A stretch of DNA of 11,639 nt from DASRSS01 sp035656335 (GTDB taxonomy: Bacteria; Actinomycetota; Actinomycetes; Mycobacteriales; Jatrophihabitantaceae), in the NCBI GenBank assembly GCA_035656335.1, contig DASRSS010000183.1:1-11639 (forward strand), in the 5' to 3' direction. Position numbers and translations under genes: made by a program. Position 1 is the stretch's first letter. Each line of letters starts with the position of its first letter. Below are positions 5,489-11,227 of this stretch, piece by piece. A model generated the notes under the pieces. The model did not search any database and had not been told where the DNA came from. It saw only the letters and a list, made by a program, of their open reading frames with translations.

Positions 5489-6700
5489 GTGACCAACACG
5501 CCCGTCCGCGTCCTGCTGCTGGAACAGATCCACCCGGACGCGGAATCGATCCTTCGCTCGGCCGGATTCGAGGTCCGCACCGTCGACCGTGCGCTGGACG
5601 AGGACGAGCTCGTCGAGGCGGTCGCGGACGTCACCCTGCTCGGCATCCGGTCCAAGACCCACGTCAGCCGCCGCGTGCTGGAGGCGGCGCCGCACCTGCT
5701 GGCGATCGGCGCGTTCTGCATCGGCACCAACCAGATCGACCTGCTGGCCGCGTCCGAGCGCGGGGTCACCGTGTTCAACGCGCCGTTCTCCAACACCCGC
5801 TCGGTCGTCGAGCTGGCGATCGCCGAGATCATCTCGATGACGCGACGGCTCACCGAGAAGAACGCGCTCATGCACGCCGGCGTCTGGGACAAGAGCGCCG
5901 AGGGAGCGCACGAGGTTCGCGGCCGCACGCTGGGCATCGTCGGCTACGGCAACATCGGAACGCAGCTGTCCGTCCTCGCCGAGAACCTGGGCATGCGGGT
6001 GCTGTTCTACGACACCGCGGACCGGCTCGCGCTCGGCAACGCCCGCCGGTGCATCAGCCTCAAGGACCTGCTGAACGAGTCGGACGTGGTCACCCTGCAC
6101 GTCGACGGGCGAGCGTCCAACCAGAACCTGTTCGGCGAGTCCGAGTTCGCGCAGATGCGCGACGGCTCGCTGTTCCTGAATTTGTCCCGCGGCTTCGTCG
6201 TCGACTACGCGGCGCTGCGCACCCACATCGAGTCCGGGCACATCGCCGGCGCCGCCGTGGACGTCTTCCCCGTCGAGCCCAAGGGCCGCGGGGACGAGTT
6301 CGTCTCCGAGCTGCGCGGCCTGCCGAACGTGGTGCTGACCCCGCACATCGGCGGCTCCACCGAGGAGGCGCAGCAGGACATCGGCCGCTTCGTCGCCGGC
6401 AAGTTCCGCGACTTCGTGCTGGACGGCTCCACCGCGATGAGCGTGAACGTCCCGGGCCTGGCCCTGCCGCGCGCGGCGGGCACGCTGCGGCTGATCCACC
6501 TGCACCGCAACGTCCCCGGGGTGCTCGCGCGGGTCAACGGCCTGCTCGCCGAGGGCGGCGTCAACGTGGAGGCCCAGCTGCTGGGCACCCGCGGCGACCT
6601 CGGCTACGTGGTGACCGATTCGGCCAGCGGCACCACCCAGGCCATCGTCGACCAGATCCGGGCCCTGCCCGAGACGATCAGCCTGCGCGTCATCTTCTAA
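5489..6700 (+). CDS. serA: D-3-phosphoglycerate dehydrogenase, short ACT type
   Basis: SerA oxidises 3-phosphoglycerate to 3-phosphohydroxypyruvate with NAD+, the first step of serine synthesis, in the cytosol. The 403-aa protein aligns by eye with E. coli SerA (410 aa): AFCIGTNQIDL, FNAPFSNTRSVVELAI, the Rossmann motif GYGNIG (152-157), catalytic R234 in NLSRG, E263 in FPVEP and H286 in TPHIGGST. A C-terminal ACT domain (about 333-403) keeps the E. coli-type serine-binding residues (H339, N341 in HRNVPGVL; N359 in GVNVEAQ), so serine feedback is likely. It lacks the extra ASB domain of the about 530-aa mycobacterial form. I chose GTG 5489, with GAAGG 6 nt upstream, over the in-frame TTG at 5453, which overlaps the -10. 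It stands alone, flanked by hairpins. Confidence 0.95.
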   Translation: MTNTPVRVLLLEQIHPDAESILRSAGFEVRTVDRALDEDELVEAVADVTLLGIRSKTHVSRRVLEAAPHLLAIGAFCIGTNQIDLLAASERGVTVFNAPFSNTRSVVELAIAEIISMTRRLTEKNALMHAGVWDKSAEGAHEVRGRTLGIVGYGNIGTQLSVLAENLGMRVLFYDTADRLALGNARRCISLKDLLNESDVVTLHVDGRASNQNLFGESEFAQMRDGSLFLNLSRGFVVDYAALRTHIESGHIAGAAVDVFPVEPKGRGDEFVSELRGLPNVVLTPHIGGSTEEAQQDIGRFVAGKFRDFVLDGSTAMSVNVPGLALPRAAGTLRLIHLHRNVPGVLARVNGLLAEGGVNVEAQLLGTRGDLGYVVTDSASGTTQAIVDQIRALPETISLRVIF

Positions 6701-6710
6701 TCCGCGCAAG

Positions 6711-6758
6711 TGGCGTTTCCCGACCGCCCCAAAGAGCAGGGCGGATCGAGAAACGCCA
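6711..6758. terminator. Long imperfect stem-loop downstream of serA
   Basis: The outer stem TGGCGTTTC/GAAACGCCA (9 bp, 6711-6719/6750-6758) continues, after one mismatch and one bulged A, through CGA/TCG and CCGCCC/GGGCGG to a 9-nt loop, about 18 pairs in all. It begins 10 bp after the serA stop and is a good candidate for its terminator, without a U-tract. Its length and purine/pyrimidine pattern would also suit a dispersed palindromic repeat. Confidence 0.65.
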
Positions 6759-6774
6759 GCCGCAAGCTCGCTGA

Positions 6775-6813
6775 CGCTCGCGCGGGCGCGGGCGCGGGCT
6801 CTTCGCGCGAGCG
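6775..6813. repeat. Second GC-rich inverted repeat in the serA-fadE gap
   Basis: CGCTCGCGCG (6775-6784) pairs with CGCGCGAGCG (6804-6813) around a loop made largely of a GCGGGC tandem (three units, about 6782-6799). It could be a second part of the serA terminator. The sequence is low in complexity, so chance complementarity is a real possibility. Confidence 0.4.
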
Positions 6814-6828
6814 CTCATCGCGTTGTGG

Positions 6829-6855
6829 TTGCAATGGGCTACTGATGGGTAATAT
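6829..6855 (+). promoter_or_regulatory. Putative promoter of the acyl-CoA dehydrogenase gene
   Basis: TAATAT (6850-6855) is a strong -10 hexamer standing out in this GC-rich gap. TTGCAA (6829-6834) is a partial -35 match with a short 15-bp spacer. Transcription would start near 6862, inside the GTTACC/GGTAAC palindrome, leaving a leader of about 45 nt. Confidence 0.5.
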
Positions 6856-6874
6856 CCTGTTACCGGCGGGTAAC
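6848..6874. promoter_or_regulatory. GGTAA/TTACC inverted repeats, probable repressor operator
   Basis: GTTACC-GGCG-GGTAAC (6859-6874) is a perfect inverted repeat. A further GGTAA (6848-6852) makes a second inverted repeat with the same central TTACC. It overlaps the -10 element and likely transcription start of the fadE gene, where a bound TetR-type repressor would block initiation. Regulation of fatty-acid oxidation genes by acyl-CoA-responsive TetR or GntR repressors is established; which regulator acts here is unknown and no regulator gene is adjacent. Confidence 0.6.
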
Positions 6875-6907
6875 TAGACGTACAACCGACCAAGCAGGAG
6901 TTCGGCA

Positions 6908-8746
6908 ATGGGCCACTTCAAGAGCAACGTCCGCGACATCGAGTTCAACCTCTTCGAGGTCTTCGGGACCGACAAGGTCCTGAGCAACGCCCCGTACGAG
7001 GACATCGACCTGGACACCGCGCGCGGCATCATCACCGAGGTGGCCAAGCTCGCCGAGGGCCCGCTGGCCGAGTCGTTCGTCGACGCCGACCGCAACCCGC
7101 CGGTGTTCGACCCCGAGACGCACACGGTGAAGATCCCCGAGTCGTTCAAGAAGTCCTACAAGACGCTGCAGGACAGCGAGTGGTGGCGTCTGGAGACCAT
7201 CCCGGAGCTGGGCGGCCAGCTCGTCCCCCGCACGATCGTCTGGGCCGTCGCCGAGCAGGTGCTCGGGGCCAACCCGGCGCTGCACATGTACAAGGCGGGC
7301 GCGCCGTTCGCCGGGATCCTCTACAAGAACGGCAACGAGACCCAGAAGAAGATGGCCGAGCGCATGGTCGAGCGCGGCTGGGGCGCCACCATGGTGCTGA
7401 CCGAGCCGGACGCCGGCTCGGACGTCGGTGCCGGCCGCACCAAGGCGATCGAGCAGCCCGACGGCTCGTGGCACATCGAGGGCGTGAAGCGCTTCATCAC
7501 CTCGGCCGTCAACGACATGGTCGAGAACGTCATCCACCTGGTGCTGGCCCGTCCCGAGGGCGCGGGCCCGGGCACCAAGGGCCTGTCGCTGTTCGTCGTC
7601 CCGGAGTGGCACTTCGACCCGGAGACCGGCGAGCTGGGTGAGCGCAACGGCGCCTTCGTCACCAACGTCGAGCACAAGATGGGGCTGAAGGCCTCCACCA
7701 CGTGCGAGCTGCGTTTCGGCGAGATCGACGGCATCCCGGCCAAGGGCTGGCTCGTCGGCGACGTCCACGACGGCATCGCGCAGATGTTCCAGGTCATCGA
7801 GCACGCCCGCATGATGGTCGGCACCAAGGCGATCGCGACGCTGTCCACCGGCTACCTGAACGCGCTCGACTACGCCAAGACCCGCGTCCAGTCGGCCGAC
7901 CTGACCAAGTCCGGCGACAAGACCGCGCCGCGCGTGACGATCATCAACCACCCGGACGTGCGCCGCAGCCTGATGCTGAACAAGGCGTACGCCGAGGGGC
8001 TGCGCGCGCTGGTCTACTACACCGCCTCGGCGCAGGACCGGATCATCATCGGTGAGGCCACCGGCGCGGACACCACGCTGGACGAGGCCATCAACGACCT
8101 GCTGCTGCCGATCGTGAAGGGCGCCGGATCCGAGCGCTCGTACGACCAGCTCGCGCAGGCGCTGCAGACGTTCGGCGGCTCCGGCTACCTGCAGGACTAC
8201 CCGCTGGAGCAGTACATCCGCGACGCCAAGATCGACACCCTGTACGAGGGCACCACGGCGATCCAGGGCCAGGACTTCTTCTTCCGCAAGATCGTGAAGA
8301 ACAAGGGTGCGGCGCTCGGCGCGCTCTCGGCCGAGATCACCGCGTTCCTCGAGTCGATCGCGGACGAGGGCCGGCTCAAGGAGGAGGCCGCCGCGCTGCA
8401 GAAGGCGCTGGAGGACTTCGGCGCGATGACGGCGGCCATGTTCGGCCAGCTGATGAGCGGCCAGGAGGACGTCACCAACGTCTACAAGGTCGGCCAGAAC
8501 ACCACCCGCTTGCTGCTGTCGGCCGGTGACCTGATGGTCGGCTACCTGCTGCTGCGCCAGGCGTCCGTCGCGCTGGCCAAGCTCGACGCGAACGGGGTTA
8601 GCGAGGCGGACCGGGCGTTCTACGCCGGCAAGCCCGCAGTGGCCCGGTTCTTCGCGCAGACCGTCCTGCCGGAGCTCAGCGCCCGCCGGCTGACCGTCGA
8701 GTCCACCGACAACTCGCTGATGGACGTGGCCGAGTCCAGCTTCTAG
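6908..8746 (+). CDS. fadE5: Acyl-CoA dehydrogenase, FadE5 type
   Basis: This flavoenzyme catalyses the first beta-oxidation step, forming the 2,3-double bond of acyl-CoA and passing electrons to ETF. The 612-aa length, about 220 longer than standard acyl-CoA dehydrogenases, and near-identical blocks mark the mycobacterial FadE5 group (Rv0244c): HFKSNVRDIEFNLFEVFG at the N-terminus, TEPDAGSDVGAGRTKA (from residue 165), EGVKRFITSA, and ARMMVGTKAIATLSTGYLNAL. E447 in LYEGTTAIQ falls at the same number as the catalytic glutamate reported for FadE5. An extra C-terminal helical domain follows DFFFRK. ATG 6908 has AGGAG 7 nt upstream. FadE5 accepts a wide range of chain lengths, so this is probably a broad-substrate enzyme. 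It is transcribed alone from a promoter overlapped by a GGTAA-type operator. Confidence 0.94.
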   Translation: MGHFKSNVRDIEFNLFEVFGTDKVLSNAPYEDIDLDTARGIITEVAKLAEGPLAESFVDADRNPPVFDPETHTVKIPESFKKSYKTLQDSEWWRLETIPELGGQLVPRTIVWAVAEQVLGANPALHMYKAGAPFAGILYKNGNETQKKMAERMVERGWGATMVLTEPDAGSDVGAGRTKAIEQPDGSWHIEGVKRFITSAVNDMVENVIHLVLARPEGAGPGTKGLSLFVVPEWHFDPETGELGERNGAFVTNVEHKMGLKASTTCELRFGEIDGIPAKGWLVGDVHDGIAQMFQVIEHARMMVGTKAIATLSTGYLNALDYAKTRVQSADLTKSGDKTAPRVTIINHPDVRRSLMLNKAYAEGLRALVYYTASAQDRIIIGEATGADTTLDEAINDLLLPIVKGAGSERSYDQLAQALQTFGGSGYLQDYPLEQYIRDAKIDTLYEGTTAIQGQDFFFRKIVKNKGAALGALSAEITAFLESIADEGRLKEEAAALQKALEDFGAMTAAMFGQLMSGQEDVTNVYKVGQNTTRLLLSAGDLMVGYLLLRQASVALAKLDANGVSEADRAFYAGKPAVARFFAQTVLPELSARRLTVESTDNSLMDVAESSF

Positions 8747-8755
8747 AACACACCA

Positions 8756-8814
8756 ACTTTGCCCCCGTACTGGCTGTGATCGGGTCCCTCTGGCAGCCGC
8801 TACGGGGGCAAAGT
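8756..8814. repeat. Long stem-loop: perfect 14-bp arms plus inner stem
   Basis: ACTTTGCCCCCGTA (8756-8769) is perfectly complementary to TACGGGGGCAAAGT (8801-8814). Inside, TGGCTG/CAGCCG adds 5-6 more pairs (8771-8776/8794-8799), giving a stem of about 20 bp with a loop of about 17 nt. It starts 9 bp after the fadE stop and ends 24 bp before the phosphatase start. It is probably the fadE terminator, but its size and clean arms also resemble REP-like or foldback elements. Confidence 0.75.
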
Positions 8815-8825
8815 GTCTGCGTAGG

Positions 8826-8831
8826 TAAGGT
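8826..8831 (+). promoter_or_regulatory. -10 element of a probable leaderless phosphatase transcript
   Basis: TAAGGT fits TANNNT and is followed by seven bases and then the GTG at 8839, the spacing expected when transcription starts at the start codon. A GGAAG at 8833-8837 is too close to the GTG to act as a ribosome-binding site. Confidence 0.45.
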
Positions 8832-8838
8832 CGGAAGC

Positions 8839-9657
8839 GTGCCAACGGATTCGCGCTGGATCGAGTTGGACGGCGCGGTGAACGTCCGCGATCTCGGCGG
8901 CCTGCCCGCGGCCGACGGGCACACCGTGCAGCCGAACCGGCTGATCCGCTCGGACAACCTGCAGGGGCTCACGCCCGCGGACGTCCGGCGCCTCGTCGAC
9001 GAGCGCCAGGTGCGCGCCGTCGCGGACCTGCGCACCGGCGTCGAGGTCGACGCCGAGGGGCCCGGGCCGCTGACCCGCGAGCCGGCGGTGCGCGTGGAGC
9101 ACTTCTCGCTGTTCCCGGAGGCCGGCCGCAACACCGACGCCGCCGCGCTCGACGAGGAGAACACCCCGCAGGGCCCGGTCGTGCTGCCGTGGCAGAGCCG
9201 GCGCAGCGACCCGGACGGCGCGCCGCGCAAGGGCGCTGCCGCCGTGTACCTCGGCTACCTCACCGACCGGGCCGACTCCGCGGTCGCCGCGCTGCGGCTG
9301 ATCGCGTCCAGCGGCGGCGCGACGATCGTCCACTGCGCGGCCGGCAAGGACCGCACCGGCGTCGTCACCGCGCTCGCGCTGGCCGAGGTGGGCGTCCCGC
9401 GGGAGGAGATCGTGGCCGACTACGCGCTCAGCGCCGAGCGCATCGGGGCGATCTTCGGACGGTTGCTGGCCTCGAGCACGTATGCCGCCGACCTGTCCGG
9501 CCAGGAGATCGACAAGCACCGGCCGCGCGCGGAGACGATGGAACGGCTGCTGGACGCGATTGACAACGAGCACGGCGGCGTCCCCGGCTGGTTGCGCGCG
9601 CACGGCTGGACGGACGCGGACGGCGCCGCGCTGCGTTCCCACCTGCTCACTCCATGA
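8839..9657 (+). CDS. PtpB-like protein tyrosine/phosphoinositide phosphatase
   Basis: This 272-aa protein matches the tyrosine-phosphatase family of Mycobacterium tuberculosis PtpB (276 aa). The active-site loop is HCAAGKDRTG, with nucleophile C166, the family-specific K170 and D171, and phosphate-binding R172. Upstream are the conserved NVRDLGGLP (15-23), RSDNLQGLT and VADLRTGVEVD blocks. The C-terminal part is helical (EEIVADYALSAERI...). Members hydrolyse phosphotyrosine, and some also phosphoserine/threonine or phosphoinositides; the AGKDR loop is linked to phosphoinositide activity in PtpB. No classical signal peptide is present. I chose GTG 8839 because family homology begins there and a -10 sits just upstream; ATG 8776 would place the start inside the stem-loop. 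Its physiological substrate is unknown. Confidence 0.92.
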   Translation: MPTDSRWIELDGAVNVRDLGGLPAADGHTVQPNRLIRSDNLQGLTPADVRRLVDERQVRAVADLRTGVEVDAEGPGPLTREPAVRVEHFSLFPEAGRNTDAAALDEENTPQGPVVLPWQSRRSDPDGAPRKGAAAVYLGYLTDRADSAVAALRLIASSGGATIVHCAAGKDRTGVVTALALAEVGVPREEIVADYALSAERIGAIFGRLLASSTYAADLSGQEIDKHRPRAETMERLLDAIDNEHGGVPGWLRAHGWTDADGAALRSHLLTP

Positions 9658-9668
9658 TCAATACCCCT

Positions 9669-9697
9669 CCCGCCACAGCCGGGTGTGGCCGCGCGGG
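9669..9697. terminator. Weak hairpin between convergent genes
   Basis: GCCACA (9672-9677) pairs with TGTGGC (9684-9689) around a 6-nt loop; CCCGC/GCGGG outside (9669-9673/9693-9697) offers an alternative pairing. It lies in the 46-bp gap between the phosphatase (+) and the cNMP-binding protein (-) and may terminate both. Confidence 0.4.
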
Positions 9698-9703
9698 CAT
9701 CGA

Positions 9704-10117
9704 TCAAGCGTCGGGGTGTCGCGAGCGGTAGACCGCGATCATCTTGTCGCGCAGCTGCGGGCGCTCGCGCAGCAGTTCGCGCAGCGCGTCGTACTCCACG
9801 CGCAGCGCCTTGCACGGACTGCTCGCGGACACCGTCGCCGAGCGCTGGCCGCCCTCGAGCAGCGCGCCCTCGCCGATGATGTCGCCGATGCCGAGCACCG
9901 CGATCTCCTGGCGGCCAAGGAACACCCGCGCGGTTCCGGACAGCAGCACGTAGCAGGCGTCCGCGGGCGTTCCCTCGTGCACGAACGGCCAGCCGTCCGG
10001 GAAGGACGTCTCACCCCCGGCGCCGACGAGCGCGTCCACGTCCGCGCGCGGGCAGCCGGACCAGGCCGCCGACTGTGCCAGCTGGTCGGCGATCCGACGC
10101 TTCTCGCCATGCAACAT
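9704..10117 (-). CDS. Stand-alone cyclic-nucleotide-binding domain protein
   Basis: This 137-aa protein is essentially one Crp/Fnr-type cNMP-binding beta-barrel. Residues 35-75 hold the early strands (FVHEGTPADACYVLLSGTARVFL). The phosphate-binding cassette is GDIIGEGALLEGGQRSAT (78-95), keeping the Glu-83 and Arg-92/Ser-93/Ala-94 that bind ribose and phosphate in CRP. A single C-terminal helix follows (VEYDALRELLRERPQLRDKMIAVY). No winged-helix DNA-binding domain, kinase, acetyltransferase or membrane part is attached, so it is not a complete CRP regulator. It may be a small cAMP or cGMP sensor acting on a partner protein (inference). I chose ATG 10117 because GGGAGGG lies 3-4 nt upstream; an in-frame extension to 10240 has no barrel homology. 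A TACAGT -10 candidate is at 10159-10164. Confidence 0.85.
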   Translation of the reverse strand: MLHGEKRRIADQLAQSAAWSGCPRADVDALVGAGGETSFPDGWPFVHEGTPADACYVLLSGTARVFLGRQEIAVLGIGDIIGEGALLEGGQRSATVSASSPCKALRVEYDALRELLRERPQLRDKMIAVYRSRHPDA

Positions 10118-10158
10118 GTGCCCTCCCGTAAACCGGTGCGACGCGGTTGCTTGCCGCG

Positions 10159-10164
10159 ACTGTA
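10159..10164 (-). promoter_or_regulatory. Putative -10 element for the cNMP-binding protein gene
   Basis: On the minus strand TACAGT fits TANNNT and lies 41 bp upstream of the ATG at 10117, giving a leader of about 35 nt that includes GGGAGGG. The 113-bp gap after the lipid-kinase stop supports separate transcription. No good -35 is visible. Confidence 0.35.
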
Positions 10165-10230
10165 GCGGCGCATCGGGGGGTTCGTCGCGTTGATCCGGGG
10201 CCGACGGGCCGGCCGCAGGGCAGGCGCCGG

Positions 10231-11166
10231 TCAGCCGCAAAGCAGCGGCAGCGCGCGCGGCCGGACGCGGACGGTGACCGGCAGCTCGCCGATCGGGTCA
10301 CCGTCGGCGTACACCGGGACGGGCCGGTCGGCCGCGATGGTGACCTGTTGGGCGGTGACGATCTCGATCTCCGGGCGCTCCACGTGCCGGCCGGTCTTGG
10401 CCTCGCGCATGAATGCGGCGATCGCCCGGCGCGGCCCGGCGCCGACGCTCATCACGTGCAGCAGACCGTCGTCGGGGACGGCCGGCGGGACGATGTCCAG
10501 GCCGTGCCCGTACGCGCCGGAGTTGGCGATCACGACGGTGTGCGCCTTGACGGCTCTGGTGCGGCCGTCGACCGTGAGCGCGTAGGTGGGCGGCCGCCAG
10601 GTCGCGACGGCGAGCATCGGTGCCAGGCGGTAGGTCAGCAGGCCGGGCAGCATCCGCGAGTTGTTGATCCGTTCGTTGGCGACCGCGTCGATGCCCGCGT
10701 AGACGTTTCCGGGGACGATCACGGCTCCGCCGGGGACTGCGCCGCTGGCCGCCTCGATCACGTCCAGGGCGCGGGGCCGGCCGGTCAGCAACAGGTGCGC
10801 GACGGCGTCCGGAGCGGACGGCAGCCGCAGCTTGCGGACCAGGTCGTTGCCGCGTCCGGCCGGGACGATCGCCAGCGCCGGGCCGGGATCCGCAGTGCTC
10901 GTCCCGGCCTCGCCCCCGAGAGCCCGCACGATCCCGCCCGCGACGTCGCGCACCAGGCCGTCCCCGCCGACGGCCACCACGACGCGTCCGTCCGCGGCGG
11001 CCGCGGCGGCGAGCTCGACGCCGTGCTCGCGGCTGCGGGTGGATTCGGTCCGGATGTCGGCGCCCGCCCTGCGCAGCAGCGTCTCGACCGGCGCCCAGCG
11101 CTGCGCCGCCCGGCCGCCGCCGGCGATCGGGTTCACCAGCGCGGTGAACGCCCTGGGCCCGCTCAC
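10231..11166 (-). CDS. Diacylglycerol kinase-family lipid kinase
   Basis: This 311-aa protein belongs to the DAGK catalytic family (diacylglycerol kinase, sphingosine kinase, YegS). It starts with the glycine-rich LVNPIAGGGRA (10-20). The nucleotide-binding GGDG is at 67-70 (GGDGLVRDV, where GGDGTxxEV is more usual), followed by IVPAGRGNDLVRKL. The C-terminal beta-sandwich domain contains VIANSGAYGHGLDIVPPAVPDDGLLHV and ends with a YADGDPIGELPVTVRVRP block. It would use ATP to phosphorylate diacylglycerol or a related lipid at the inner membrane face, giving phosphatidic acid. The gene follows an alkyl-DHAP-synthase-like FAD oxidase, the order of mycobacterial Rv2251-Rv2252, where Rv2252 is a diacylglycerol kinase linked to PIM synthesis. 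I chose GTG 11166; TTG 11220 would put the start at the edge of an intergenic stem-loop. Confidence 0.92.
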   Translation of the reverse strand: MSGPRAFTALVNPIAGGGRAAQRWAPVETLLRRAGADIRTESTRSREHGVELAAAAAADGRVVVAVGGDGLVRDVAGGIVRALGGEAGTSTADPGPALAIVPAGRGNDLVRKLRLPSAPDAVAHLLLTGRPRALDVIEAASGAVPGGAVIVPGNVYAGIDAVANERINNSRMLPGLLTYRLAPMLAVATWRPPTYALTVDGRTRAVKAHTVVIANSGAYGHGLDIVPPAVPDDGLLHVMSVGAGPRRAIAAFMREAKTGRHVERPEIEIVTAQQVTIAADRPVPVYADGDPIGELPVTVRVRPRALPLLCG

Positions 11167-11169
11167 GTC

Positions 11170-11220
11170 TTGGCCCCGTAGCCGGTGTTTCGCGGGCGTG
11201 TCGCCCTGCTGCGGGGCCAA
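11170..11220. promoter_or_regulatory. Stem-loop in the gap between FAD oxidase and lipid kinase
   Basis: TTGGCCCCG (11170-11178) is perfectly complementary to CGGGGCCAA (11212-11220); GTAG/CTGC extends the symmetry. A small inner hairpin GGGCG-TGT-CGCCC lies at 11194-11206. It fills nearly all of the 61-bp gap and ends 3 nt before the kinase GTG. In the minus-strand mRNA the only GGGG that could serve as a ribosome-binding site is inside the stem, so it could hold down kinase translation, or act as an attenuator. Confidence 0.6.
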
Positions 11221-11227
11221 CAGTCGG

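Noticed and set aside
4225..5937. 570-codon minus-strand open frame across marR, VOC gene and serA start
   Set aside because: It crosses three well-supported genes and their regulatory gaps, with low-complexity Arg/Ala/Pro sequence and no domain.
5447..6709. Minus-strand open frame opposite serA
   Set aside because: Antisense shadow of serA with no family features.
6781..6799. GCGGGC tandem run as a possible microsatellite or array
   Set aside because: Only about three units in very GC-rich DNA; too short to call an array.
6860..8845. Very long open frame on the minus strand (about 660 codons) opposite fadE5
   Set aside because: It mirrors the real gene; its translation is rich in Arg, Val, Leu and Gly with no recognisable domain, while the plus strand gives a clear FadE5 protein. 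This is the usual antisense frame of GC-rich DNA.
10147..11181. Plus-strand open frame opposite the lipid kinase
   Set aside because: No domain features; the opposite strand carries clear DAGK motifs.
11167..11220. Upstream TTG start (11220) for the lipid kinase
   Set aside because: It would put 18 non-conserved residues across the stem-loop and has no ribosome-binding site; homology begins just after GTG 11166.
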